Shown: positions 18,479 through 28,004 of the stretch, piece after piece
How the letters are laid out: every line of letters starts with the position of its first letter
Position numbering within the stretch: the first letter of the stretch is position 1
Assembly: GCF_017356015.1 (NCBI RefSeq)
Contig: NZ_JAFIQV010000033.1
Coordinates: 17,966 to 81,965, forward strand
Direction of reading: 5' to 3'
Length of the DNA stretch: 64,000 bases
DNA from: Azospirillum sp. SYSU D00513
GTDB taxonomy: Bacteria > Pseudomonadota > Alphaproteobacteria > Azospirillales > Azospirillaceae
Notes under the pieces: generated by a model
Database searches by the model: none
Seen by the model: only the letters and a program-made list of their open reading frames with translations
What the model was told of the DNA's origin: nothing
Program-made: the position numbers and the translations under genes

Positions 18479-19834
18479 GTGTCGTCTGAAGAAGATAAGC
18501 GACTGGACGATCTTTACATTCTGGCACGGCGCCATTTCGACGAGGGAAACCTGCCCGAGACCGCGCGGCTGTGTCACGAGGTCGTGGACCGGAAGCGCAC
18601 GCATGGCCCCTGCCTGCAGCTCCTGGGGACCCTGGCCCATCGCAGCCGGCGCTTCGGACTGGCTTCGGACTACTTCCGCCACGCCGCTGCGGCCATGCCG
18701 GGCGATCCCGTTCCCCGGAACAATTTTGCGACCGCCCTCAAGGATTGGGGCCGTCCGCAGGACGCCGAACGCCAGTTCCGCGCGCTCCTGGCGGAGACGC
18801 CGGGCTTCCTGGCGGGCCATTACAATCTTGGAAACCTGCTTCAGCACCGGCATCGCTTCGGCGAGGCGATCGCCTGCTACCGGCGGGCCGTCGCCCTGGA
18901 TCCGGATTGCGTGGACGCACATTGGAACCTCGGGCTGAACCTGCTGCGCGCCGGCCGTTTCGCGGAAGGATGGCCAGAATACGAATGGCGGTGGCGCCGG
19001 CCCGGCACGCCGGTGGAGCATCGCGGCGCCCCGGACTGGGACGGCAAGCCCCTGAACGGCCGGACCCTGCTTTTGGTCTGCGAGCAAGGGCTGGGCGACA
19101 CGCTGCAATTCCTTCGCTATGTCGGGTTGTCCGGTCGCCTCGGCGGCACGGTGATCCTGCGCTGCCAGGCCGAGCTGCTGCGTCTGCTGCAAGGCCATCC
19201 GGGCGTGGACCGCGTCCTCTCGACCCGGGAACCGCTGCCCGCCTTCGACGTTCAGGCCTCGCTGATGAGCCTGCCCAGGCTGTTCGGCACCAAGCTGGAC
19301 AGCATCCCCGCCGAAACGCCCTACCTGGCGCCGCCAACCGGGCCGGCTCCCTCACTGCCGGAGGGCGGGTTCCGGGTCGGGCTGGTCTGGGGCAGCTCCC
19401 CCACGGATCCGTCGCGGAGCTGCCCGCTCGCCGCCCTGAGGCCCCTGAGCCGGCTTCCGGACCTGCGGCTCTTCAGCCTTCAGAAGGGACCCCATGCCGG
19501 CGATCTGGCAAGAACGCCGGGGGCGGAGGTCATCTTCGACCTGTCGGACCGGATCGGCGACATGGCCGACACCGCCGCCTTCATGCAGCAGATGGACCTG
19601 ATCATGACGGTGGACACGTCTGTGGCGCATCTGGCGGGCGCGCTCGGCCGGCCCGTCTTCATCCTGCTGCCCCATCTGGCGGATTGGCGATGGCTGCTCG
19701 ATCGGGACGACAGTCCGTGGTACCCGACGGCGCGCCTGTTCCGCCAGACGGCGCCCGGAGACTGGAACGAGGTGGCGGCCCGCGTCGAACAGGCGCTGGT
19801 CCGGCGCATTCACGCCTGGAGAAACGGCCGATGA
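18479..19834 (+). CDS. TPR-repeat protein with C-terminal GT9-like half
   Basis: A 451-residue paralogue of the proteins at 2931 and 10220. TPR units span about residues 10-165; then come LLLVCEQGLGDTLQFLRYV and MTVDTSVAHLAGALGRPVFI, the two GT9-like signature regions, and DSPWYPTARLFRQTAPGDW near the end. The proposed start is GTG 18479; an upstream ATG at 18462 is followed by a stop in its frame. The gene overlaps the next by an ATGA junction, so the two are likely translationally coupled. The TPR part is shorter than in its paralogues. Confidence 0.8.
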   Translation: MSSEEDKRLDDLYILARRHFDEGNLPETARLCHEVVDRKRTHGPCLQLLGTLAHRSRRFGLASDYFRHAAAAMPGDPVPRNNFATALKDWGRPQDAERQFRALLAETPGFLAGHYNLGNLLQHRHRFGEAIACYRRAVALDPDCVDAHWNLGLNLLRAGRFAEGWPEYEWRWRRPGTPVEHRGAPDWDGKPLNGRTLLLVCEQGLGDTLQFLRYVGLSGRLGGTVILRCQAELLRLLQGHPGVDRVLSTREPLPAFDVQASLMSLPRLFGTKLDSIPAETPYLAPPTGPAPSLPEGGFRVGLVWGSSPTDPSRSCPLAALRPLSRLPDLRLFSLQKGPHAGDLARTPGAEVIFDLSDRIGDMADTAAFMQQMDLIMTVDTSVAHLAGALGRPVFILLPHLADWRWLLDRDDSPWYPTARLFRQTAPGDWNEVAARVEQALVRRIHAWRNGR

Positions 19835-21768
19835 CCTCCGAGACGAGCGCGCAGCCCGCACGTTCCCTGCTTCAGCAGGCGGCACTTCTTCAGCGGCAGA
19901 ACCGCATGAACGAGGCGGCAGCCGTCCTTTCCGAAGCGAGGGCTCGCTTCCCGCAGGACACGGACGTGCGGTTCGCGATCGGCAATTTCCTCTTCGCCCG
20001 GGGGCAGGCAAAGGCGGCGGCGGCCCAGTTCCGGCAGACCCTGGCTCTGGAGCCGGGGTACGCGCAGGCGCACCACAATCTCGGCATCGTGCTGAAAAGG
20101 CTGGGGCAGTTGGCCTGCGCCGCCGCGAGCCTCACCCGCGCCCTGCGCGTCGATCCCACTCTTGCGGGCTGTCAGGCAGCGCTCGGCGACGCCCTGATCG
20201 CTCTGGGCAATCGGGAAGCGGCGCTGCCGGCGCTCCGGCAGGCTGCGCTGCTCAAGCCGGACGATGCGCGGAGCTGGATGATGCTGGGCTATCTGGCCAA
20301 GGGCCGGGATGAGCTGAACCGCGCTGTCGGTGGTTTTGGCCGCGCCGTCGCGCTAGCCCCATCCAATATCACGGCACGGCTGGGGCTGTGCATGTCGCGC
20401 CTGCCCACTCTTTACGACCGGCCCGAGGAGATCGCGGAAGCCCGTCGGCGCTACCGCGCGGATCTGGAGGCCCTGGCAGCCTCGGTGCGGTTCGACGAGC
20501 CGCAATCCGTTGCGGCCGCCGCGGAGGCCATCGGCAGCTTTCAGCCCTACTATCTCGCTTACCAGGAACAGTGCGACCGGGACCTTCAGGAGATCTACGG
20601 GCGCTTCGTTGCCCGCGTCATGGCCGCGCGCCATCCGCGATGGGCCGACCGGCCGCCGATGCCGCCCGTGACGCCGGGCGAGCCGCTGCGGGTTGGGATC
20701 GCATCGGGCTTCTTCCGCTGGCACACCATCTGGAAGCTGATGATCCGCGGCTGGATGGAGGGGCTGGACCCGTCCCGCATCCAACTGTACGGCTATCACA
20801 CCGCCGGCGCGCGCGACGCCTGTACCGACCGCGCCCAGGCCCGCTTCCACCGCTTCACCGCCGGCCTGCCGTTCGAGAGGATGTGCGAGGCCATCCGCGC
20901 CGACGACCTGCATGTCCTGATCTATCCGGAAATCGGCATGGACCCGATGGCCGCGAAGCTGGCAGCCCTGCGGCTGGCGCCGGTCCAATGCGTATCATGG
21001 GGGCATCCGGACACCACCGGCCTGCCGACGGTCGACTGCTTTCTCGGCAGCGACCTGATGGAGCCGGAAGGGGCCGAGGCGCATTACACCGAGCGGCTGG
21101 TCCGCCTGCCCGGCCTCGGCATCGCCTACGCCCCCTTGGAGGTGGCGGCGGAGCCGGCCGACTTCGCCGCTTTCGGCGTGCGGCCGGACGCCACCGCCTA
21201 CCTGTGCTGCCAGTATGTGTCGAAGTACCTGCCGCAGCACGACGACGTTTTCGCGCGCATCGCGGCGTCCGTGCCGGACAGCCAGTTCCTGTTCATCAAC
21301 CCGCGTTCCGACGCCCTGACTGCGCGCCTGCACCGCCGCCTCGGGGAGGCCTTCGCGCGCCGCGGGCTCGATGCCGGCCGGCATGTGGTCATCCTGCCCT
21401 ATCTCTCGCCCGGGCAGTATGCCGCGCTCAACCGGCGGGCCGACGTCTATCTGGACAGCATCGGCTGGTCCGGTGGCAACACCACGCTCGAAGCGGTCGC
21501 CGAGGGGCTGCCGGTGGTCACCCTGCCGGGAGCGCTGATGCGCGGCCGGCACAGCGCTGCCATTCTGAACCGGATCGGGGTCACCGAAACCATCGCCGGC
21601 GACCTCGATGCCTATGTCGCCATGGCCGTTCGCCTGGGCACGGACATGGGCTGGCGCCGCTCGGTGTCGGCCCGCGTGTCCGCGGGATGCGGGTTGATCC
21701 ATACCGACGACCGGCCGTTGCGGGCGTTGGAGACCTTCCTGGAGCGTTGCGCCGCCGGACCGGATTGA
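19831..21768 (+). CDS. TPR O-GlcNAc-transferase-like protein (GT41)
   Basis: A 645-residue protein. TPR units cover residues about 5-190, a spacer follows, and the GT41-type catalytic part spans about 285-640. Signatures are LAPVQCVSWGHPDTTGLPTVD (about residues 380-400) and DSIGWSGGNTTLEAVAEGLP (about 542-560), equivalent to the UDP-binding region of OGT-like proteins. The GT41 histidine loop is replaced by IYPEIGMDPMAAKLAALRLA, as in a diverged subgroup. ATG 19831 overlaps the previous stop by 4 bp. The same reading frame continues upstream through antisense-like codons, which I exclude. Confidence 0.83.
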   Translation: MTSETSAQPARSLLQQAALLQRQNRMNEAAAVLSEARARFPQDTDVRFAIGNFLFARGQAKAAAAQFRQTLALEPGYAQAHHNLGIVLKRLGQLACAAASLTRALRVDPTLAGCQAALGDALIALGNREAALPALRQAALLKPDDARSWMMLGYLAKGRDELNRAVGGFGRAVALAPSNITARLGLCMSRLPTLYDRPEEIAEARRRYRADLEALAASVRFDEPQSVAAAAEAIGSFQPYYLAYQEQCDRDLQEIYGRFVARVMAARHPRWADRPPMPPVTPGEPLRVGIASGFFRWHTIWKLMIRGWMEGLDPSRIQLYGYHTAGARDACTDRAQARFHRFTAGLPFERMCEAIRADDLHVLIYPEIGMDPMAAKLAALRLAPVQCVSWGHPDTTGLPTVDCFLGSDLMEPEGAEAHYTERLVRLPGLGIAYAPLEVAAEPADFAAFGVRPDATAYLCCQYVSKYLPQHDDVFARIAASVPDSQFLFINPRSDALTARLHRRLGEAFARRGLDAGRHVVILPYLSPGQYAALNRRADVYLDSIGWSGGNTTLEAVAEGLPVVTLPGALMRGRHSAAILNRIGVTETIAGDLDAYVAMAVRLGTDMGWRRSVSARVSAGCGLIHTDDRPLRALETFLERCAAGPD

Positions 21769-21937
21769 CCCTGCCGCAGAAACGGCTTTTCCGTCCTCTG
21801 TTTGCTTCAAGGCCACGGCCTGACTCCGTGGCTTGGGCGCTTGGCTGGTGACGCGGCACTCTGTTACTGATACGCCCCTGCGACGGCCGCCGGTGGTGGC
21901 CGTGTCGATGCGAAGATCTGGGCGAGTTAAAACGATC

Positions 21938-24793
21938 ATGGTCTCATTATCTAACTCCGCTGCGGCTGTGCAGCCTCGCGACACGTTGCGGATCGTTCAG
22001 CTCGAGACTTTTTACCGTCCCTACCTGGACCGCTTCTATGCGGCGCATCCCGAGGTAAAGGCCCTTTCGTTCCAGCAGCAGACCCGGGCGCTTCTGGACG
22101 ATGGTTTCAGCGCGCTGCACAACATCGTGCCCTATCTCGAACCGCTGGGCTACGAAGCGCACTTCATCATCGGCAACTGCGGCCCGACGCAGACCGCCTG
22201 GATGCGGGAACGGGGACGCCCCATTCCGCCACCGGCGGCGGCTTTCCACGATATCATTCGCCAGCAGATCGACGAGATCGATCCGGATATTCTCTACTGC
22301 AGCGACAGCACCTCGTTCGACAGCCGCTTCATCCGCACCTTGCGTCGCCGGCCTCATCTCGTCATGGGCTGGCATGCCGCACCCATTCCCCAGGGCACGG
22401 ACTGGTCGGATTTCGACGTCCTGCTGTCGGGCTTGGCCGGCATCCGTGACATGGCGGTGCGCCTGGGAGCGAAGGCCGGCGAAAAGTACATGCCGGGCTT
22501 CCCGGAATGGATCGCTGACCGGATCGGCGACGTCTCCGAGAAACATGACGTGCTGTTTGCCGGATCCTACACGCCGGTGCAGCACGCGCGCCGCAACGAA
22601 CTGCTCGGTCGCATCGCCGAAACGGCGGAAACCGGTGCCTTCGACTGCGCGTTCCATCTGTCCGGCCCTGCAGAGGGACTGCCGCCGGCAATCGCGCGGC
22701 ATCGCCGCGAGGCGGTGTTCGGCGTGGCCATGCACCAGGCGTTGCGCACCGGCCGCATCGTTTTCGACTGCCGCAGTTCGATGGCCGCCCTTGGACCTGA
22801 TGGTCGCATCTACGACATTGCCGGTGCGGAAAGCGCCAACATGCGCCTTTTCGAGGCGACCGGCAGCGGTGCCTTCCTGTTGACCCACCACTACGATAAT
22901 CTAGAAGAATATTTCCGCATCGGCGAGGAAATCGAAACCTTCCACACGGAAGGTGAGATGTTCGAGAAGATCTGCTACTATCTCGATCGGCCCGAGGAGC
23001 GTCGCGCTATCGCCGAACGCGGGCGGATGCGTTGTTTGGCAGAGCATGGGATCAGCCACCGCATTCATGCCTTCGACGAAATCGTGCGCCGCCATCTGCC
23101 AGCTCGGTCATCCACCGGCACGACCGCTTCCTTGCAGTCTCCGGAGACCGGCGCCACGATGGCGGAACATTGCTTCTGTACCTATTTCGACAGCGGCTAT
23201 GCTCCCCGTGGCTTGCTAATGCTGGAGTCGCTGCTGAAGCATGCCCCCGAAGCACGCGTCTTCGTGCTCTGCCTCGACGACAAGGCGGCGCGCATCGTGC
23301 GCGAGCGTCAACCCTCGGCACGGGTCATCACCCTATCCGATCTGGAAACTTTCGATCCCGACCTCGCAGCCGTTAAGCAAAGTCGTTCGGCAGTGGAGTA
23401 TTACTTCACCTGCACGCCCTGCCTGCCCCGCTATGTGCTGTCGCAGGTCCCCAGTGCGGTTTCCGTGACTTATCTCGACGCTGATTTGTTGTTTTATGAG
23501 TCGCCCCAGCGGGTCTTTGCGGAGATAGGCGCCGCATCCATCGCCATCGTGCCGCACCGGTTCGCGCCAGCCCTCGCCGACCGTGCCCGTTTTGGCATCT
23601 ACAACGTGGCATGGGTTACGTGGCGCAACGACATCGAAGGCCGGCGCTGTCTTGAGGACTACCGGCGCGATTGCCTCGCCTGGTGTTATGACCGTCTGGA
23701 AGATCAAAAGTTTGCCGACCAGAAGTATCTGGACAATTGGCCGCTGCGTTACCGATCGATCCATGCCATTGCTGGAAAGGGAATGAACTTAGGACCATGG
23801 AACCTTGACAACTACAATTTCGAGGCTCACGAAGGAACATTGCGCATTGAGGGTGAACCGCTCGTCTTTTATCACTTCCATGGACTGAAGCAGGTCGGCG
23901 CCGCGGCATGGGACACCGGCTTGCGGCATTACGGCGTTCGTAACGCTCAACTCATCACCGAAACCCTGTATCGCCCCTACGTCAAACAATTGACGTCGCT
24001 TTTTGGAGAATTGGCGCAGGCCTATGGTTTGCCGGTTCCGGGTGACCGCCGCTTTGGGCCGGGCGCCAAACAGGCTGCCGCGCCCAACGCCATCTCCACC
24101 GGGCACACGATCATCGACCGCCAGCAGGCGCTTGCCATCACCGGCGAGGCTTGGCATTTCCCGGACGTGAGCGAGCGGCAGGACGCCGCCTACATCCCTC
24201 TGCTGCAGGCCATGCATGCGGGCCGGGTGCGCGTTGATCTTGCCGTGGCCGCAGAGGCCATCCGCGCAACCGCCCTCCCCCAACCGGAGTTGCTGGAAGT
24301 GGGCTGCGGCAGCGGCTACTACAGCGAAGTGTTCGGGCATCTCCTGAACGACAAGGTCCGGTATACGGGTTTGGATTATTCGCAATCGATGATCGACATG
24401 GCGTGTCGGCGTTATCCGAAGGCGCATTTTTTGCAAGGTGATGCGACAAACCTCCCGTTTGAGGATGGCAGCTTCGACATCGTCTTCAACGGCGTGTCCC
24501 TCATGCATATTCTCGGCTACCGCGATGCCATTGCGCAGAGCCGCCGTGTCGCAAGACGCTTCTGCGTTTTCCACACGGTGCCCGTGCTGATGAACAGGGA
24601 AACCACTTACCTGCGCAAGCTCGCCTATGGCCGCCCTGTCGCCGAGGTCATCTTCAATGAGCAGGAACTGTTGTCGCTCTTCAGCGCAAATGGCCTTGCG
24701 CCAATAAGGGTCTGGGACAGCATGCCCTACAATCTCCAGGGATTGCTTGGCGAGCCGACTGGCTCCCGGACATACCTATGCGAGATCGCGTGA
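21938..24793 (+). CDS. Three-domain protein: CgeB-like GT-B, GT-A-like, SAM methyltransferase
   Basis: A 951-residue fusion. Residues about 15-395 resemble CgeB/Glyco_trans_1_2 glycosyltransferases (DVLFAGSYTPVQHARRNELL; LFEATGSGAFLLTHHYDNLE). Residues about 405-690 resemble a GT8-like GT-A enzyme with VTYLDADLLFYESP (DxD metal site) and FYHFHGLKQVG near its end. Residues about 730-951 are a class I methyltransferase with LLEVGCGSGYYSEVFG (SAM loop), GLDYSQSMIDMA and FDIVFNGVSLMHI. All three catalytic motifs look intact, suggesting one polypeptide that adds two sugars, or extends and then methyl-caps a glycan. ATG 21938 fits the protein start better than ATG 21833. Confidence 0.8.
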   Translation: MVSLSNSAAAVQPRDTLRIVQLETFYRPYLDRFYAAHPEVKALSFQQQTRALLDDGFSALHNIVPYLEPLGYEAHFIIGNCGPTQTAWMRERGRPIPPPAAAFHDIIRQQIDEIDPDILYCSDSTSFDSRFIRTLRRRPHLVMGWHAAPIPQGTDWSDFDVLLSGLAGIRDMAVRLGAKAGEKYMPGFPEWIADRIGDVSEKHDVLFAGSYTPVQHARRNELLGRIAETAETGAFDCAFHLSGPAEGLPPAIARHRREAVFGVAMHQALRTGRIVFDCRSSMAALGPDGRIYDIAGAESANMRLFEATGSGAFLLTHHYDNLEEYFRIGEEIETFHTEGEMFEKICYYLDRPEERRAIAERGRMRCLAEHGISHRIHAFDEIVRRHLPARSSTGTTASLQSPETGATMAEHCFCTYFDSGYAPRGLLMLESLLKHAPEARVFVLCLDDKAARIVRERQPSARVITLSDLETFDPDLAAVKQSRSAVEYYFTCTPCLPRYVLSQVPSAVSVTYLDADLLFYESPQRVFAEIGAASIAIVPHRFAPALADRARFGIYNVAWVTWRNDIEGRRCLEDYRRDCLAWCYDRLEDQKFADQKYLDNWPLRYRSIHAIAGKGMNLGPWNLDNYNFEAHEGTLRIEGEPLVFYHFHGLKQVGAAAWDTGLRHYGVRNAQLITETLYRPYVKQLTSLFGELAQAYGLPVPGDRRFGPGAKQAAAPNAISTGHTIIDRQQALAITGEAWHFPDVSERQDAAYIPLLQAMHAGRVRVDLAVAAEAIRATALPQPELLEVGCGSGYYSEVFGHLLNDKVRYTGLDYSQSMIDMACRRYPKAHFLQGDATNLPFEDGSFDIVFNGVSLMHILGYRDAIAQSRRVARRFCVFHTVPVLMNRETTYLRKLAYGRPVAEVIFNEQELLSLFSANGLAPIRVWDSMPYNLQGLLGEPTGSRTYLCEIA

Positions 24794-24868
24794 CCGTGTG
24801 CTGGCCTGGATGGAAGCCGCATGGTTGAAAATAGCCAAGGTGCTCAGCGCATCGAGCAAGGAGCGGGT

Positions 24869-25888
24869 GTGAGCGACGCACTTTCAAAAGCACCCCAGCC
24901 TCGGCACCATGATGCCTTATGGCAGAACCGCAGGGTGCTGATCACCGGTGGGCTGGGCTTCATCGGTTCGACCCTGGCGCGGCGCCTAGCCGGGCTTGGC
25001 GCCGACGTGCTGGTGGTGGACAGTATGGTCCCGGAGTATGGCGGCAACCTGTTCAACCTCGACGGCTGCGAGGGACAGGTCCGCACCAATATCTCCGACA
25101 TCCGCGATCCCTACAGCATGCGCCATCTGGTGGGCGACCGCGAGCTGGTCTTCAATCTCGCGGGCCAGACGTCGCATCTCGATTCGATGCATGACCCCTT
25201 CACCGACCTCGCCATCAACTGCACGGCCCAGCTCAGTCTTCTGGAGATCTGCCGCAAGCACAATCCCGCGGCCAAGATCGTGTTCGCCAGCACGCGCCAG
25301 ATCTACGGCCGGCCGCAATACCTGCCCGTGGACGAGCGGCACCCGCTGAACCCGGTGGACGTCAACGGCATCAACAAGATCGCCGGCGAATCCTATCACA
25401 TGCTGTACAATCAGGTGTACGGGCTGCGTTCGACGGTGCTTCGGCTGACCAACACCTATGGGCCGCGCATGCGGATCAAGGATGCGCGCCAGACTTTTCT
25501 GGGAGTTTGGCTTCGCGCGGTGATCGAAGGGCGCCCGTTCGAAGTGTGGGGCGGCGAGCAGCTGCGCGACTTCACCTATGTGGATGACGCGGTGGACGCG
25601 CTGATGCTCATGGCCGGGAATGATGCGCTCGACGGCAAGGCCTTCAACCTGGGGGGCGACGGCATCGTCAGCCTGCGCGAGACGGCCGAGACCCTGGTGA
25701 AGGTGAGCGGCGGCTCCTTTGCCATCCGCGAATTCCCGGCCGAGCGCAAGCGCATCGACATCGGCGACTATTATGGCGATGACGGCGCCTTCCGCGCCGT
25801 AAGCGGCTGGACGCCCCGCGTCTCCCTGGAAGAAGGGCTGCGGCGCACCGTCGCCTTCTATCGTCAACACCTGGACCGCTATCTCTAG
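24869..25888 (+). CDS. Extended SDR: NAD-dependent nucleotide-sugar epimerase/dehydratase-like
   Basis: A 339-residue extended SDR with the NAD-binding loop TGGLGFIGSTLA near the N-terminus, an NLAGQTSH motif, FASTRQIYG (active-site Ser/Thr region) and a sugar-binding C-terminal half (LRLTNTYGPRMRI, FTYVDDAVDAL). At the catalytic YxxxK position the sequence reads NGINK (Asn 166, Lys 170), so the usual tyrosine is missing. GTG 24869 has AAGGAG five bases upstream; ATG 24821 would add 16 residues. It is followed within 10 bp by a DegT aminotransferase, the classic pairing for making an amino-sugar nucleotide. Confidence 0.82.
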   Translation: MSDALSKAPQPRHHDALWQNRRVLITGGLGFIGSTLARRLAGLGADVLVVDSMVPEYGGNLFNLDGCEGQVRTNISDIRDPYSMRHLVGDRELVFNLAGQTSHLDSMHDPFTDLAINCTAQLSLLEICRKHNPAAKIVFASTRQIYGRPQYLPVDERHPLNPVDVNGINKIAGESYHMLYNQVYGLRSTVLRLTNTYGPRMRIKDARQTFLGVWLRAVIEGRPFEVWGGEQLRDFTYVDDAVDALMLMAGNDALDGKAFNLGGDGIVSLRETAETLVKVSGGSFAIREFPAERKRIDIGDYYGDDGAFRAVSGWTPRVSLEEGLRRTVAFYRQHLDRYL

Positions 25889-25898
25889 GAGCCCCGCG

Positions 25899-27029
25899 AT
25901 GGACGCTTCGTCCAAAATCCCGCAAACCGATCCGAAGGCCGGCTATCTCGCTCACCGGGACGCTATCGACGCAGCGATCCACCGCGTCCTGGAGAGCGGT
26001 TGGTACATCCTCGGCAGCGAGGTGGAGGCCTTCGAGGCCGAGTTCGCCGCCTTCGCCGGCACTCGCCATGCGATCGGCGTCGCCAACGGCACCGACGCAC
26101 TGGTTCTGGCCTTGCGTGCCGTCGGGATCGGCCAGGGTGACGCCGTGGTGACGGTTTCTCACACGGCGGTCGCAACCGTGGCCGCCGTGGAGCTGGTGGG
26201 CGCCACGCCGGTGCTGGTCGACATCGACGACGCCTATGGAATGGATCCCGCCGGCCTCGAGGCGGCGCTACGGGATGATCCGACGGGTGGTCGCATCAAA
26301 GCGGTGCTTCCAGTGCATCTCTACGGCCAGGCGGTCGATCTCGGCGCCGTGCTGGACATGGCGGAGCGCCATGGGGTTGTGGTGGTCGAGGACTGTTCCC
26401 AGGCGCACGGGGCCACATGGCAGGGGCGTGGTGTGGGAAGCTTCGGTGCCGCTGCCGCGTTCAGCCTTTATCCGACCAAGAACCTGGGTGCGCTTGGCGA
26501 CGGCGGCATCGTCACGACCGGCACGCATTCCATTGCCGCAGCGTTGCGCGCCCTGCGGCAGTACGGCTGGCAGGACCGCTATATCAGCGAAACCACCGGC
26601 CAGAACAGCCGCCTCGACGAGCTTCAGGCGGCGATCCTGCGCGTCAAGCTCGCCCATCTGGAAGAGGCGAACGCCCGCCGCCAGGCGATCGCCGCCGCCT
26701 ATGACCAAGCGCTTGAAGGACTGCCGGTCGAGCGCCCGGTGCGGCGTTCCGGCGCAGGGCATGTCTTCCACCAGTATGTCGTCGCCCTGGATGACCGCGA
26801 AGGCCTGCGCGAAGCATTGCGGGCACAGGGTATCGCCAGCAACGTCCATTATCCGACACCGGTGCATCTTCAACCCGCCTACCGTGACCGCGTCCCCTTG
26901 GGTCCCGGCGGGCTCCCGCGTACCGAGCGCTGTGCCGGCCGCATCCTGAGCCTGCCCATGTTCCCGCAACTCGCCGATGCTGCGGTCGAGCGTATCATCA
27001 GTGCTTTGCGCAAGGCCCTTGCACGCTAG
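25899..27029 (+). CDS. DegT/DnrJ/EryC1/StrS-family sugar aminotransferase
   Basis: A 376-residue PLP-dependent aminotransferase of the sugar type. VANGTDALVLALRA (about residue 61) is the PLP-phosphate region; VVEDCSQAHGA supplies the Asp that pairs with the PLP ring. SLYPTKNLGALGDGG carries the Schiff-base Lys 194, followed by the family's QYGWQDRY segment. It transfers an amino group from glutamate or glutamine to a keto-sugar nucleotide, presumably made by the preceding SDR. TAGGAG sits eight bases before ATG 25899. The exact sugar (for example a 3- or 4-amino-deoxyhexose) cannot be told. Confidence 0.92.
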   Translation: MDASSKIPQTDPKAGYLAHRDAIDAAIHRVLESGWYILGSEVEAFEAEFAAFAGTRHAIGVANGTDALVLALRAVGIGQGDAVVTVSHTAVATVAAVELVGATPVLVDIDDAYGMDPAGLEAALRDDPTGGRIKAVLPVHLYGQAVDLGAVLDMAERHGVVVVEDCSQAHGATWQGRGVGSFGAAAAFSLYPTKNLGALGDGGIVTTGTHSIAAALRALRQYGWQDRYISETTGQNSRLDELQAAILRVKLAHLEEANARRQAIAAAYDQALEGLPVERPVRRSGAGHVFHQYVVALDDREGLREALRAQGIASNVHYPTPVHLQPAYRDRVPLGPGGLPRTERCAGRILSLPMFPQLADAAVERIISALRKALAR

Positions 27030-27269
27030 ACCTGACAGGTGGTGAGTTCCATGATGGTGGTAAGGCCTCAAAGATCATTTTTCTATCCTCGCTTGCCCCC
27101 TTGTGAACTCACCATCTTTCCGCTGCCGTCCTACAGCAACCACGCTCATACACATCAGCAACACCATCCACCTTTCTCACTGCAGCCTCACGAAGCTACA
27201 AAAATATGTATAACATTCCATTCCTAAGTGGCATATTCGGCGCACTGTCAAGGCCATAGGACTTAGAGC

Positions 27270-27926
27270 ATGTCTAGACCGCATCAATCCTTGAGAACCG
27301 CTATGCAATGTATGTGGACTCTGGAGAATGAATTTGGACATCTGAATTCAACATTAACAGGTCGACCCATTGATGCAAAAGGGCGACCTATTCCTTGGTA
27401 TACCTACCCAGCTATTGAGTACATAGAAAATTTGGACTTTTCTTCTTGCTCTATCCTGGAATGGGGATGTGGAAACTCAACACTGTTTTGGGCTCCCCGC
27501 GCAAAGGAAGTTCTCAGCATCGAGAGTGATGAGACTTGGGCAACCGAGATCAAGAAGCAAGCCCCCAACAACTCTCAAATTTTTGTCCGTCATTCAGAAG
27601 AAGAATACATTAAAAACCCCTTTGATGGGAAAAAATACAATTTAATAGTAATAGACGGAAAATACAGATCCTCCTGCGCCAATAGCGCATTAGAATTTTT
27701 AGAAAGTGGCGGATTGATTATATTGGACAACTCCGATAGGTCGCCAAAAACTGCCAAGAAGCTTCGAGAATTTGGGCTTCTTCAAGTTGATATGTCAGGA
27801 TTTGGGCCAATAAATTATTATACTTGGACAACTTCATTCTTTTTCTCTGGAAAGTTCCGCATTCCTCGCAAGAATCCGGATTTACCGCCTGCGCCAATTG
27901 GAGGGTTGAAAGAAAACGATGACTAA
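27270..27926 (+). CDS. Class I SAM-dependent methyltransferase-like protein
   Basis: A 218-residue protein. ILEWGCGNSTLFWAPRA (about residue 63) is a SAM-binding glycine loop of methyltransferase type, followed by LSIESDETWATEI (acidic residue after strand 2) and YNLIVIDGKYRSSCANSALE (strand 4 and an IDG motif). GLIILDNSDR matches strand 5. The fold is clear; the substrate is not. The C-terminus contains an aromatic stretch, FGPINYYTWTTSFFF. It is the first gene of the AT-rich island, all genes in the same direction. Confidence 0.8.
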   Translation: MSRPHQSLRTAMQCMWTLENEFGHLNSTLTGRPIDAKGRPIPWYTYPAIEYIENLDFSSCSILEWGCGNSTLFWAPRAKEVLSIESDETWATEIKKQAPNNSQIFVRHSEEEYIKNPFDGKKYNLIVIDGKYRSSCANSALEFLESGGLIILDNSDRSPKTAKKLREFGLLQVDMSGFGPINYYTWTTSFFFSGKFRIPRKNPDLPPAPIGGLKENDD

Positions 27927-28004
27927 TGAAAATGGAAAATGCCCATCTGCCGCACTGGCATGTTTTAGCAGTAAGCTCCATTCAATTTTCTTTTGAGGAA
28001 AACC

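Noticed and set aside
18571..19830. Upstream extension of the GT41 frame at 19831
   Set aside because: This part is out of frame with the TPR+GT9-like gene that clearly occupies the region, and its translation is Arg/Pro-rich noise.
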